This document shows, one piece after another, positions 1 to 5,090 of a stretch of 5,504 nucleotides of DNA. The translations under genes were made by a program, and so were the position numbers. Each line of letters starts with the position of its first letter. Position 1 is the stretch's first letter. The notes beneath the pieces are model-generated. The model saw only the letters and a list, made by a program, of their open reading frames with translations. It ran no database searches and was not told the origin of the DNA. This stretch comes from Candidatus Brocadiia bacterium (GTDB lineage Bacteria; Planctomycetota; MHYJ01; WSZJ01), in contig JABWAY010000277.1 of assembly GCA_013360825.1 (NCBI GenBank), positions 1 through 5,504 of the forward strand, given 5' to 3'.

Positions 1-1007
1 GCCGCCTGGGCCGTGAGCTCCTCCGCGAGACGACGTCGCCGCTCCCGCTCCCGCGTGCCTTCCAGGTGGGCGTCCAGTTCTGCCGCGAAGGCGGAGGCGT
101 CCTGAAAGCGCGCGGCCGGGTCGCGCTCCAGGGCGCGGAGCGAAACGAGTTCCAGGTCGGCCGGGACTTCCGGCCAGCGCGCGAGCTCGGGCCGTCCCGG
201 CCCCTCGGTTGCCCGGCGGCGCTGCACCACGGAGGGCGATTCCACGGCGGAGGAGACGACCCTGCTGATCACTTCCAGGCTCGACCCGCCGGTGAACGGC
301 GGGCGCCCGCAGAGGATTTCGTAGAGGATCGCCCCCAGCGCCCAGACGTCGCTCCGGGCGTCCACCCGGTCGATCTCGCCGGAGGCCTGCTCGGGCGACA
401 TGTACTCGGGCGTCCCCATCACGTCGCCGTCGAGCGTCAACGACGGCGCCGCCGCCTGCTTTTTCTTCCCCCCCTTCGGCTTCGGGGCCGCGGAGCGGTC
501 CTTCGCCAGCCCCCAGTCCACGACCAGGGTCTCGCCGAAGTCGCCCAGCATGATGTTCGAGGGCTTCAGATCCCGGTGCACGACGCCGCGCGCGTGCGCA
601 AACGCGACGGCACGCGCCGCGTCCCGCAGCGCTCCCACCAGCCGCCGCTGCGTCCAGCCCTCCGGCACCCCGCGCCGCATCGCGTCCAGGACCCCCGCCA
701 TGTCCCGCCCCGTGATGCGCTTCATGCTGAAGTACTGCCCCCCCCCGGGCAGCTCGCCGCCGTCGTGGACCGGGACGATCCCAGGGTGTTCGAGGCGCGC
801 CGTGAGCGCGCCTTCGTGGCGGAACCGCTCCGCGAGTTCCGGCGGGGCGTCGTCGAGGAGCAGTTTCAGCGCGACGGTGCGCCCCAGGCGCGTGTCCTCG
901 GCCTCGATCACCCGGCCGAGCCCGCCGCGGCCGATCTCCCGCCCGGGCCGGTACCGCGGTGGATCCGTGGCGGGGCGGCGACGCGCAGCCGGTTTCTTGC
1001 GGGGCAC
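1..1007 (-). CDS. Hanks-type serine/threonine protein kinase, N-terminal part (3' end outside window)
   Basis: Transfers phosphate from ATP to Ser/Thr of target proteins. The 335 visible residues hold a complete catalytic domain: glycine loop GRGGLGRV (26-33), ATP lysine K48 in TVALKLL, helix-C glutamate E65, catalytic loop HRDLKPSN (144-151), DWG in place of DFG (164-166), GTPEYMSPEQ (198-207), D220 in DVW and the closing R300 in RDPAARF. A Lys/Ala-rich stretch lies in the activation segment (about 170-190). After about 305 comes a charged ELDAHLEGTRERERRRRLAEE segment, likely a helix or coiled coil, leading to a sensor or repeat region off the edge. No TM segment is visible so far. The start is uncertain: GTG at 1007 gives a basic MPRKKPAARRR N-terminus, while an in-frame ATG at 1067 would add 20 residues. 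Neither has a well-spaced Shine-Dalgarno. It is divergent from the metallopeptidase gene. Family identity is sure; substrate is unknown. Confidence 0.95.
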   Translation of the reverse strand, partial: MPRKKPAARRRPATDPPRYRPGREIGRGGLGRVIEAEDTRLGRTVALKLLLDDAPPELAERFRHEGALTARLEHPGIVPVHDGGELPGGGQYFSMKRITGRDMAGVLDAMRRGVPEGWTQRRLVGALRDAARAVAFAHARGVVHRDLKPSNIMLGDFGETLVVDWGLAKDRSAAPKPKGGKKKQAAAPSLTLDGDVMGTPEYMSPEQASGEIDRVDARSDVWALGAILYEILCGRPPFTGGSSLEVISRVVSSAVESPSVVQRRRATEGPGRPELARWPEVPADLELVSLRALERDPAARFQDASAFAAELDAHLEGTRERERRRRLAEELTAQA

Positions 1008-1099
1008 GGCCCCAGTGTGTCGGGGGCGAGAAGGCCCGGCAAGGATCCGAGGCCGGGGTGGTAGCATTTCCGGGAACGTCCCTTCCCATGGAGACTTCC
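1008..1099. promoter_or_regulatory. Divergent intergenic region between kinase and metallopeptidase genes
   Basis: About 92 bases separate the two divergent starts, so both promoters, if separate, must lie here or inside the opposite gene. I see no convincing -35/-10 pair. Two small overlapping palindromes are present: TTCC-G-GGAA at 1068-1076 and GGGA-ACG-TCCC at 1072-1082. They could be an operator, but arms of four bases are expected by chance in such GC-rich DNA. If the kinase starts at ATG 1067 this region shrinks to about 30 bases. Confidence 0.35.
1090..1093 (+). promoter_or_regulatory. Shine-Dalgarno GGAG deciding the GTG start of the metallopeptidase
   Basis: GGAG lies six bases before GTG 1100, an ideal spacing. 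The nearby ATG at 1088 has only GGGAA at 1072-1076, eleven bases away. The GTG start also gives a compact signal peptide beginning MRFLAAAAVALL. This favours GTG 1100, although ATG 1088, four codons upstream, would also yield an exportable protein. Confidence 0.55.
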
Positions 1100-1999
1100 G
1101 TGAGATTCCTCGCCGCCGCGGCCGTCGCGTTGCTCTCCCTCGCCGCCTCCGCCCAGCAGGTGCCCGTCAAGATCGTCGAGGTCAAGGGGAAGGACTTTCC
1201 GAAGCTCCAGGGGGTTTCGGCCTCGTATGAGATCGAGGCGGACTGCGACACGAAGACACTCCAGGCCGTTGCCGCGACGCTCGAGGATCTCCGCGCGAGG
1301 TTCGCGCAGGAGTTCCGGAACCGGATATCGGCGGAAGCGCTGAAGTCGGTATTGCAGGTGCGGTTCTACAAGACGCAGCAGGCGATGATGGCGAACATGC
1401 GGGGGCCGGGTGGGGGACCGGGGGGACCCGGCGGGCCCCCGGGCGGCGGACCGGGAGGCGGTGGACCGGGAGGATACTACGACCCCGGCACGCGGACCCT
1501 CCACGCCTGCCTCGAACAACCCGCGGGCGACGACTGGCAGTTCGTCCTCCGCCACGAATCGACACACCAGCTCCTCCACAATCTCCTCTCCATCGGTGGA
1601 GGCCAGCCCGGAATCTCCTCCTCCCTCTGGTTCAACGAAGGATTCGCCTCCTACTGGGCGATGACGCGATGGAAGGGACGCGCGGTCTCCGAGGACGACG
1701 TCCCGGCGAAACTGCTCGAGGAATTCAAGCGCTCGAACGACGCCAAAACCCTGATGCCGCTGAAGGAACTCATCGGCGGCCGCCCGGACCCGAGCGCGAT
1801 GCGGGCCTACTACGCGCAGGGCTGGGCACTCTGCCGGTTCCTCAGGCACCACGCGCAGCATCGCAAGCAGTTCGCCGCCTGGCTCGACCGGGAGCGCGAC
1901 GGGAAAATCACCTGGGACGACTTCGTGGAGGTCTTCGGGATCAAGGACGCTGCCGCGTTCGAGTCCGACCTGATCCGGGCGACGATCTCCCTGAAGTAG
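1100..1999 (+). CDS. Exported HExxH (gluzincin-like) metallopeptidase-like protein with glycine-rich insert
   Basis: A 299-residue protein, probably a zinc-dependent hydrolase acting outside the cytoplasm. MRFLAAAAVALLSLAASAQQ is a signal peptide with a likely cut after ASA (residue 18). There is no lipobox. A likely zinc site is HESTH (152-156, preceded by FVLR), with E180 in WFNEGFASYW as third ligand and the preceding E153 as general base. This is the HExxH...NEG(F/L)A.Y layout of gluzincins and of DUF1570-like proteins, which are common in planctomycetes. Between residues 102 and 125 sits an almost pure Gly/Pro stretch. The C-terminal part keeps the YYAQGWALCRFL helix and an FVEVFG...FESDL tail usual for such proteins, overlapped by an EF-hand-like loop (263-274). 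Cys49, Cys137 and Cys245 could form a disulfide. Substrate is unknown, and activity is inferred from motifs only. It converges on the diguanylate cyclase gene with a 12-base gap. Confidence 0.85.
   Translation: MRFLAAAAVALLSLAASAQQVPVKIVEVKGKDFPKLQGVSASYEIEADCDTKTLQAVAATLEDLRARFAQEFRNRISAEALKSVLQVRFYKTQQAMMANMRGPGGGPGGPGGPPGGGPGGGGPGGYYDPGTRTLHACLEQPAGDDWQFVLRHESTHQLLHNLLSIGGGQPGISSSLWFNEGFASYWAMTRWKGRAVSEDDVPAKLLEEFKRSNDAKTLMPLKELIGGRPDPSAMRAYYAQGWALCRFLRHHAQHRKQFAAWLDRERDGKITWDDFVEVFGIKDAAAFESDLIRATISLK
1401..1425 (+). other. G-quadruplex-forming motif on coding strand
   Basis: Four guanine runs of 5, 3, 5 and 6 bases are separated by loops of 2 (CC), 1 (T) and 3 (ACC) bases. This fits the standard intramolecular G-quadruplex pattern. 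It lies on the mRNA-sense strand inside the metallopeptidase gene and encodes the start of the Gly/Pro-rich insert. Folding is predicted from pattern only. Confidence 0.5.
1448..1473 (+). repeat. Two 11-bp direct repeats of GGACCGGGAGG, period 15
   Basis: GGACCGGGAGG occurs at 1448-1458 and again at 1463-1473. The 15-base period keeps the reading frame and encodes the Gly/Pro-rich insert of the metallopeptidase. A related GGACCGGGGGGACC lies just upstream, near 1415-1428. The pattern suggests growth of the insert by replication slippage. Confidence 0.7.
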
Positions 2000-2011
2000 C
2001 CGCGACGGAGC

Positions 2012-3313
2012 TCAGTGCGCCGCCGCCCGCTCCTTCTCCTTCACCGCCTCCAGCGCACCCGCCTTCCACGACTGCACCTGGTTGCGTCCGCTCTTCTTCG
2101 CCACATACAGCGCTTCGTCCGCGCGACTCACCAGGTCCTCCGGCGCCTTCATGTCCGCAGACCACTCCGAAACCCCGAAGCTGGCCGTGACCGAGAGTTT
2201 CTTCGTTTCCCCCTGGATCATCCGCCCTTCGAGTTTCTTCCGCAGCCGCTCCGCCAGCTGCGCCGCCTGTTCCGCCGTCGTCTCCGGGCAGAGGACCCCC
2301 ATCTCCTCCCCGCCGTACCGGTACGCCTCGTTCGAGGACCGGATCGAATCCCGCACGACCTTCGCGACCTCCTTCAGGACCATGTCGCCCGTCAGGTGCC
2401 CGTACGTGTCGTTGACGCTCTTGAAGTGATCGACGTCGACCATGATCAGGGCCAGCGGCTCGCCGTGGCGCTGCGCGATCGCGGCGTGGTGGGCGAGCTG
2501 ATTCGTGAAGTGGCGCTTCGTGAACAGCTTCGTCATCCCGTCCCGGATGGTGCGCTCGTACAGGTCCGGCGTCTTGATCGCGAGCGCGACGAAATTCATG
2601 AGTTCATAGAGCTCACCCTCGAGCCGTTTCACGAGCGCCCCGCGCTCGGCCGGATCTCCCTCCGCGGCGACCTCCACCTGCAGCGCGCCAATCGTCTCGC
2701 GGTCGGCGGTGATCGGGATTGAGAAACGCAGCTGCGTCTGGCTGGCGCGGGTGACGAGCCGTTTCTGCTCGAACGCCTCCGCCGCGGACGCGGGGTCGAT
2801 CTTCGCGGCGCTGATCTTCCGCGGCTCGAGCATCGCTTCGCCGTCGCGCCACAGCGCCCGCAGCTGCAGCTTTTCCTCCTCGAAGACATAGATCCCGACC
2901 ATGCCCATTTCGCTCGCCCCCGCGGCATGGGCGACGAAGCCGAGGACGCGGCGGGCGATCGCGCTGAACTCGACCTCCTCGCGGAGGACGAGGATCATCT
3001 CCCGCGCGGCGCTGAGAAACTCGACGCGCCGCTCCAGGTCCCGTTTGGACCGCGCGGCTTCCCGCCCGGCCTCGAGGTAACCGTGCGCCTCGTCCTTGAG
3101 CTCCTTCTCCCTCCGGCCCGCAAGCGCCAGCAGGAGGCCGAGCACGAGCGCGTAGACCGCGGTCAGGGCCGCGAAGGCCGCGAGGAAAGGAACCACCCCG
3201 CCCCGGTTCTCCTGCGCCTGGTACTCGTCCGACATCTGCCAGATCGTCGCGAGCGCGAACGTCGCCGCCGGGAGCGTCGCGAATACAAGGAACCAGGCGA
3301 TCCGGCGCCTCAC
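2012..3313 (-). CDS. Membrane-bound GAF-GGDEF diguanylate cyclase (GGEEM variant)
   Basis: A 433-residue protein predicted to make cyclic di-GMP from two GTP at the inner membrane. Order: TM helix about 5-25, short external loop about 27-40, TM helix about 41-66, charged helix likely forming a signalling coiled coil about 68-112, GAF-like domain about 115-248 (ends LRFSIPI...IGALQVEV), then the GGDEF domain about 253-418. In it, VDVDHFKSVNDTYGH (292-306) carries metal-binding D293, and the signature is GGEEM (334-338) rather than GG[D/E]EF. The inhibitory RxxD site reads RSSN (325-328). The later blocks ASFGVSEW and ADEALYVAKKSGRNQV are intact, so activity is likely with weak product inhibition. 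The start chosen is GTG 3313 because its GTGA overlaps the stop of the upstream ComEA-like gene. The frame stays open 66 codons further but encodes only Arg/Pro-rich shadow there. No clear terminator lies after its stop. Confidence 0.93.
   Translation of the reverse strand: MRRRIAWFLVFATLPAATFALATIWQMSDEYQAQENRGGVVPFLAAFAALTAVYALVLGLLLALAGRREKELKDEAHGYLEAGREAARSKRDLERRVEFLSAAREMILVLREEVEFSAIARRVLGFVAHAAGASEMGMVGIYVFEEEKLQLRALWRDGEAMLEPRKISAAKIDPASAAEAFEQKRLVTRASQTQLRFSIPITADRETIGALQVEVAAEGDPAERGALVKRLEGELYELMNFVALAIKTPDLYERTIRDGMTKLFTKRHFTNQLAHHAAIAQRHGEPLALIMVDVDHFKSVNDTYGHLTGDMVLKEVAKVVRDSIRSSNEAYRYGGEEMGVLCPETTAEQAAQLAERLRKKLEGRMIQGETKKLSVTASFGVSEWSADMKAPEDLVSRADEALYVAKKSGRNQVQSWKAGALEAVKEKERAAAH
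3310..3313 (-). promoter_or_regulatory. GTGA stop/start overlap coupling ComEA-like and cyclase genes
   Basis: Read on the minus strand, the four bases GTGA contain the GTG start of the diguanylate cyclase and the TGA stop of the ComEA-like gene. Such overlaps usually mean that ribosomes ending the first gene restart on the second, giving linked expression on one mRNA. Confidence 0.75.
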
Positions 3314-3615
3314 CGCGTCACCGTCATCCGCAGGATCCTGTCCGCCGCCCGCCTGGGAAACCCCGGGATGCGGCGGACCGACGCGGGAGTGGGGAAGGGC
3401 CCATGCGCTTCCCGGTCGGCGACGATGAGCTCCGCCGTCTTCGGACCGACACCGGGGAGGAGGTCGAGGGTGGCGGCGTCGGCGGTGTTGAGGTTCATCG
3501 GGGGGGGCCACACGGACGGAGGCGGGGTGCTCGATTCGAGGGCGAGGCGGAGAAGAGCACCGAGCAGGGCGATACCGAGAAGGGCTCCGGAGGTGGCCGC
3601 GCTGCGGGGGGACAT
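3310..3615 (-). CDS. ComEA-like helix-hairpin-helix DNA-binding protein, membrane-anchored
   Basis: A 101-residue protein with an N-terminal hydrophobic helix (about 10-27), a proline-rich spacer (about 29-40) and a ComEA-type double helix-hairpin-helix domain. This begins with MNLNTADAATLDLLPGVGPKTA (40-61) and continues through ADREAHGPFPTPASVRRIPGF. The first hairpin, LPGVGPK, is canonical; the second, IPGFPRR (83-89), lacks the usual GIG glycine. ComEA proteins bind incoming double-stranded DNA on the outer face of the cytoplasmic membrane during natural transformation, and length and anchor fit. However, free-standing HhH proteins of this type are widespread, and no other competence gene is visible here. 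The start is ATG 3615, with only a close GGGG as possible ribosome site. Its TGA overlaps the GTG of the diguanylate cyclase, and it lies 69 bases after the dehydrogenase stop. Confidence 0.85.
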   Translation of the reverse strand: MSPRSAATSGALLGIALLGALLRLALESSTPPPSVWPPPMNLNTADAATLDLLPGVGPKTAELIVADREAHGPFPTPASVRRIPGFPRRAADRILRMTVTR

Positions 3616-3684
3616 GGCCCCATCGTACGGCGGGCGGGCGCGGTTGTCAGCGAATCGGGGTCGGCGGGCTCCCTCCGCGGCGCC

Positions 3685-4626
3685 TCAGACCGGGTGGCGG
3701 GGCGTGCGTCCGGCCAGCACGTCCAGGATGCTCTCCGCCGCGAGGACCGCCATCCGCGACCGCGTCTCTGTGGTTGCGCTTCCGATGTGCGGGAGCAGCA
3801 CCACGTTCTCGAGTTCCAGGAGGCCCGGGTGCACGACCGGTTCCTCTTCGAAGACATCCAGCCCCGCGGCGGCGATCTTCCGGTCGCGGAGTGCGGCGAC
3901 GAGGGCCTCCTCGTGAACGACGGCTCCCCGGGAGGTGTTGACGAGCACGGCGGTCGGCTTCATCCGCGCGAGGAAGGCGGCGTTGACCAGGTGCCGGGTG
4001 TCCGGGGTCAGCGGCGTGTGAATCGAGATCACGTCGGCGCCGGCGGCCAGTTCCTCCAGCGTGACCCGCCGCGCGCCGGTCTCCTGTTCGAACGCGGGTT
4101 TGGCCTCGCGGGAAACGTAGAGCGCGGTCATCCGGAAACCGCGCGCCATCCGGACAACCTCCTGCCCGATCCGGCCTGCCCCGAGGATTCCGAGCGTCTT
4201 CCCCGCGACGGAAGGCCCGGTGAGCAGCATGGGGTCCCATCCCTGAAACCGCCCGGCCCGGAGAAATCGCTCCCCCTCGCCGATCCGCCGCGAGGCCGCG
4301 AGGATCAGTCCCCACGTGAGTTCGGCTGTCGCCTCGGCCAGCACCCCCGGCGTGTGAGTCACCGTCACCCCGAGCCGGCGGGCGGAGGGCAGGTCGATGT
4401 GGTCCGTCCCCGCGGACATGGTCGCCAGGATCCGCAGTCCGGGAAGCGAGAGGATCGCTTCCCCGATCCGGTCCGTGAGCTGGCAGAGGATCCCCGCACA
4501 TCCTTCCCCGCGGCGCGCGATCTCGGCGGGGGAGAGCGGGCGCTCGGAGAGGACGACCTCGACGGCCGGGAAGAGGACTTCCAGGCCCGCCTGGGGAACC
4601 GGTCGGGTGACGAGGACACGGGGCAT
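3685..4626 (-). CDS. D-2-hydroxyacid dehydrogenase, glyoxylate/hydroxypyruvate reductase-like
   Basis: A 313-residue full-length cytoplasmic enzyme that reduces 2-oxoacids such as glyoxylate or hydroxypyruvate to D-2-hydroxyacids, or the reverse. It has the substrate-loop SAGTDHID (71-78), the nucleotide fold LGILGAGRIGQEV (145-157) and a catalytic triad of R233 (NTSRGAVV), E262 (GLDVFEEEP) and H280 (LPHIGSAT). After the nucleotide fold, the second strand ends in LYVSR (169-173) with no acidic residue, as in GyaR-type glyoxylate reductases. That suggests NADPH may be accepted, which is inference. The overall pattern fits the glyoxylate/hydroxypyruvate reductase branch better than phosphoglycerate dehydrogenase, as there is no regulatory C-terminal domain. 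The start is ATG 4626 (MPRVLVTRPV). No Shine-Dalgarno is evident just upstream. It is first of the minus-strand run ahead of the ComEA-like and cyclase genes; co-transcription is possible but the 69-base gap leaves this open. Confidence 0.93.
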   Translation of the reverse strand: MPRVLVTRPVPQAGLEVLFPAVEVVLSERPLSPAEIARRGEGCAGILCQLTDRIGEAILSLPGLRILATMSAGTDHIDLPSARRLGVTVTHTPGVLAEATAELTWGLILAASRRIGEGERFLRAGRFQGWDPMLLTGPSVAGKTLGILGAGRIGQEVVRMARGFRMTALYVSREAKPAFEQETGARRVTLEELAAGADVISIHTPLTPDTRHLVNAAFLARMKPTAVLVNTSRGAVVHEEALVAALRDRKIAAAGLDVFEEEPVVHPGLLELENVVLLPHIGSATTETRSRMAVLAAESILDVLAGRTPRHPV

Positions 4627-4692
4627 GATGGACGAGCATAGCGAAACGGTTGCGGACGAGCCATGTGCGGGGCGGGATCTCCGGATGGGGAG

Positions 4693-4744
4693 GGCTCCAA
4701 TTTGGGCTTGCAGAGCGGGGCGGCGCGGGGTCCAATCGGGGTTT
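4693..4744 (+). repeat. Imperfect 17-bp direct repeat around TCCAAT
   Basis: GGCTCCAATTTGGGCTT (4693-4709) and GGGTCCAATCGGGGTTT (4728-4744) match at 13 of 17 positions, with a 35-base period. They lie 67 to 118 bases upstream of the dehydrogenase start, where a regulator could bind. The function is unproven and chance similarity is possible. Confidence 0.4.
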
Positions 4745-4753
4745 GGGGAAGGT

Positions 4754-4788
4754 TCGGCCGCCGGCCGGAGGGAACTACCGGCGGCCGA
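4754..4788. repeat. Perfect 11-bp inverted repeat with 13-base loop
   Basis: TCGGCCGCCGG (4754-4764) and CCGGCGGCCGA (4778-4788) are exact reverse complements around the loop CCGGAGGGAACTA. A very stable stem-loop is expected on either strand. No T-run follows on either side, so it is not a standard intrinsic terminator. It sits between two divergent genes, where a terminator is not needed. It may be an operator, a dispersed repeat copy or an unrecognised RNA element. Confidence 0.7.
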
Positions 4789-4978
4789 GAGGGGCTCCCG
4801 CAGTCGTCGGGGCGACAGACCTGCCCGCGCGCGGCGCCGGAGCGAGCCGGAACACCCGATCCCCGGGAGGCCGTTCGTTCACGGACTTTCCGGGATTCTC
4901 CGCGTGTTTTCGTGCCGGGCCATGGTCGTCCACAACCAAACCTACTGTCCCGAATAGGAACTCAAGGCGCGCCGCAAC

Positions 4979-4986
4979 AAAGGAGG
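4979..4986 (+). promoter_or_regulatory. Strong but ill-spaced Shine-Dalgarno AAAGGAGG
   Basis: This is a near-perfect ribosome-binding sequence. The next ATG (5004) begins 17 bases later, too far for normal use, and no ATG, GTG or TTG lies at 5-10 bases. ATG 5004 is in frame with the lipoprotein ATG 5091 with no stop between, so it would give a form with 29 extra residues and the hydrophobic segment set further in. I regard it as an unlikely start but note it. Confidence 0.4.
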
Positions 4987-5024
4987 CAGGCCGAACGCAG
5001 ACCATGAAGAGCCGTGACGTTCAT

Positions 5025-5056
5025 CGGTCATTCGGACCGGGAAGCAGAGCCTTCCC
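5025..5056 (+). promoter_or_regulatory. Two adjacent stem-loops in the lipoprotein leader
   Basis: CGGTC-ATTCG-GACCG (5025-5039) forms a 5-bp stem, and GGGAAG-CAGAGC-CTTCCC (5039-5056) a perfect 6-bp stem. They share one base, so they may alternate or stack. They end 22 bases before the ribosome-binding site of the lipoprotein. A regulatory role is only suggested by position. Confidence 0.4.
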
Positions 5057-5078
5057 AAACGACGTGAGTATCCTCTAC

Positions 5079-5083
5079 AGGAG
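5079..5083 (+). promoter_or_regulatory. Shine-Dalgarno AGGAG of the lipoprotein gene
   Basis: AGGAG lies seven bases before ATG 5091 and decides that start over ATG 5004. Its AGGA could pair with TCCT at 5071-5074 across a CTAC loop, a weak 4-bp hairpin that would hide the site. Confidence 0.75.
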
Positions 5084-5090
5084 TGTCGCA

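Larger units (their letters stand above)
4627..5090. other. Divergent intergenic region without a convincing gene
   Basis: These 464 bases lie between the dehydrogenase start and the lipoprotein start. Short open frames exist on both strands, but they are Arg/Pro/Ala-rich composition shadows with no recognisable domain. The region holds an imperfect direct repeat (4693-4744), an 11-bp inverted repeat (4754-4788), a less GC-rich stretch around 4900-4970 where a plus-strand promoter could lie, an orphan AAAGGAGG (4979-4986) and small stem-loops just before the lipoprotein. I could not pick a reliable -35/-10 pair. Confidence 0.7.

Noticed and set aside
738..746. Run of nine C within the kinase gene, a possible frameshift site
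   Set aside because: The frame is consistent on both sides (ELPGGGQYFSMK), so no break is present in this sequence.
66..1064. Long plus-strand open frame opposite the kinase
   Set aside because: Arg/Pro/Gly-rich translation with no domain; it is the antisense of a gene with all kinase motifs.
1067..1075. TTTCCGGGA shared by the two divergent intergenic regions (also 4887-4895)
   Set aside because: A single shared 9-mer in GC-rich DNA is weak; no further similarity surrounds it.
908..1861. 317-codon minus-strand open frame opposite the metallopeptidase
   Set aside because: Arg/Gly-rich composition shadow; the plus strand there encodes a signal peptide and HExxH site in frame.
2000..2011. 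Possible terminator between the convergent metallopeptidase and cyclase genes
   Set aside because: The gap is 12 bases with no stem-loop or T-run on either strand.
3314..3511. Extra 66 codons at the N-terminus of the diguanylate cyclase
   Set aside because: They overlap the ComEA-like gene and read as Arg/Pro-rich shadow; the GTG at 3313 directly precedes the first TM helix and overlaps the upstream stop.
3403..4641. 412-codon plus-strand open frame opposite the dehydrogenase and ComEA-like genes
   Set aside because: No recognisable motif, rich in Arg, Gly and Asp; the minus strand encodes a complete dehydrogenase.
4397..5007. Short plus-strand and minus-strand frames in the intergenic region
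   Set aside because: No domain, no well-placed ribosome-binding site and composition typical of non-coding GC-rich DNA.
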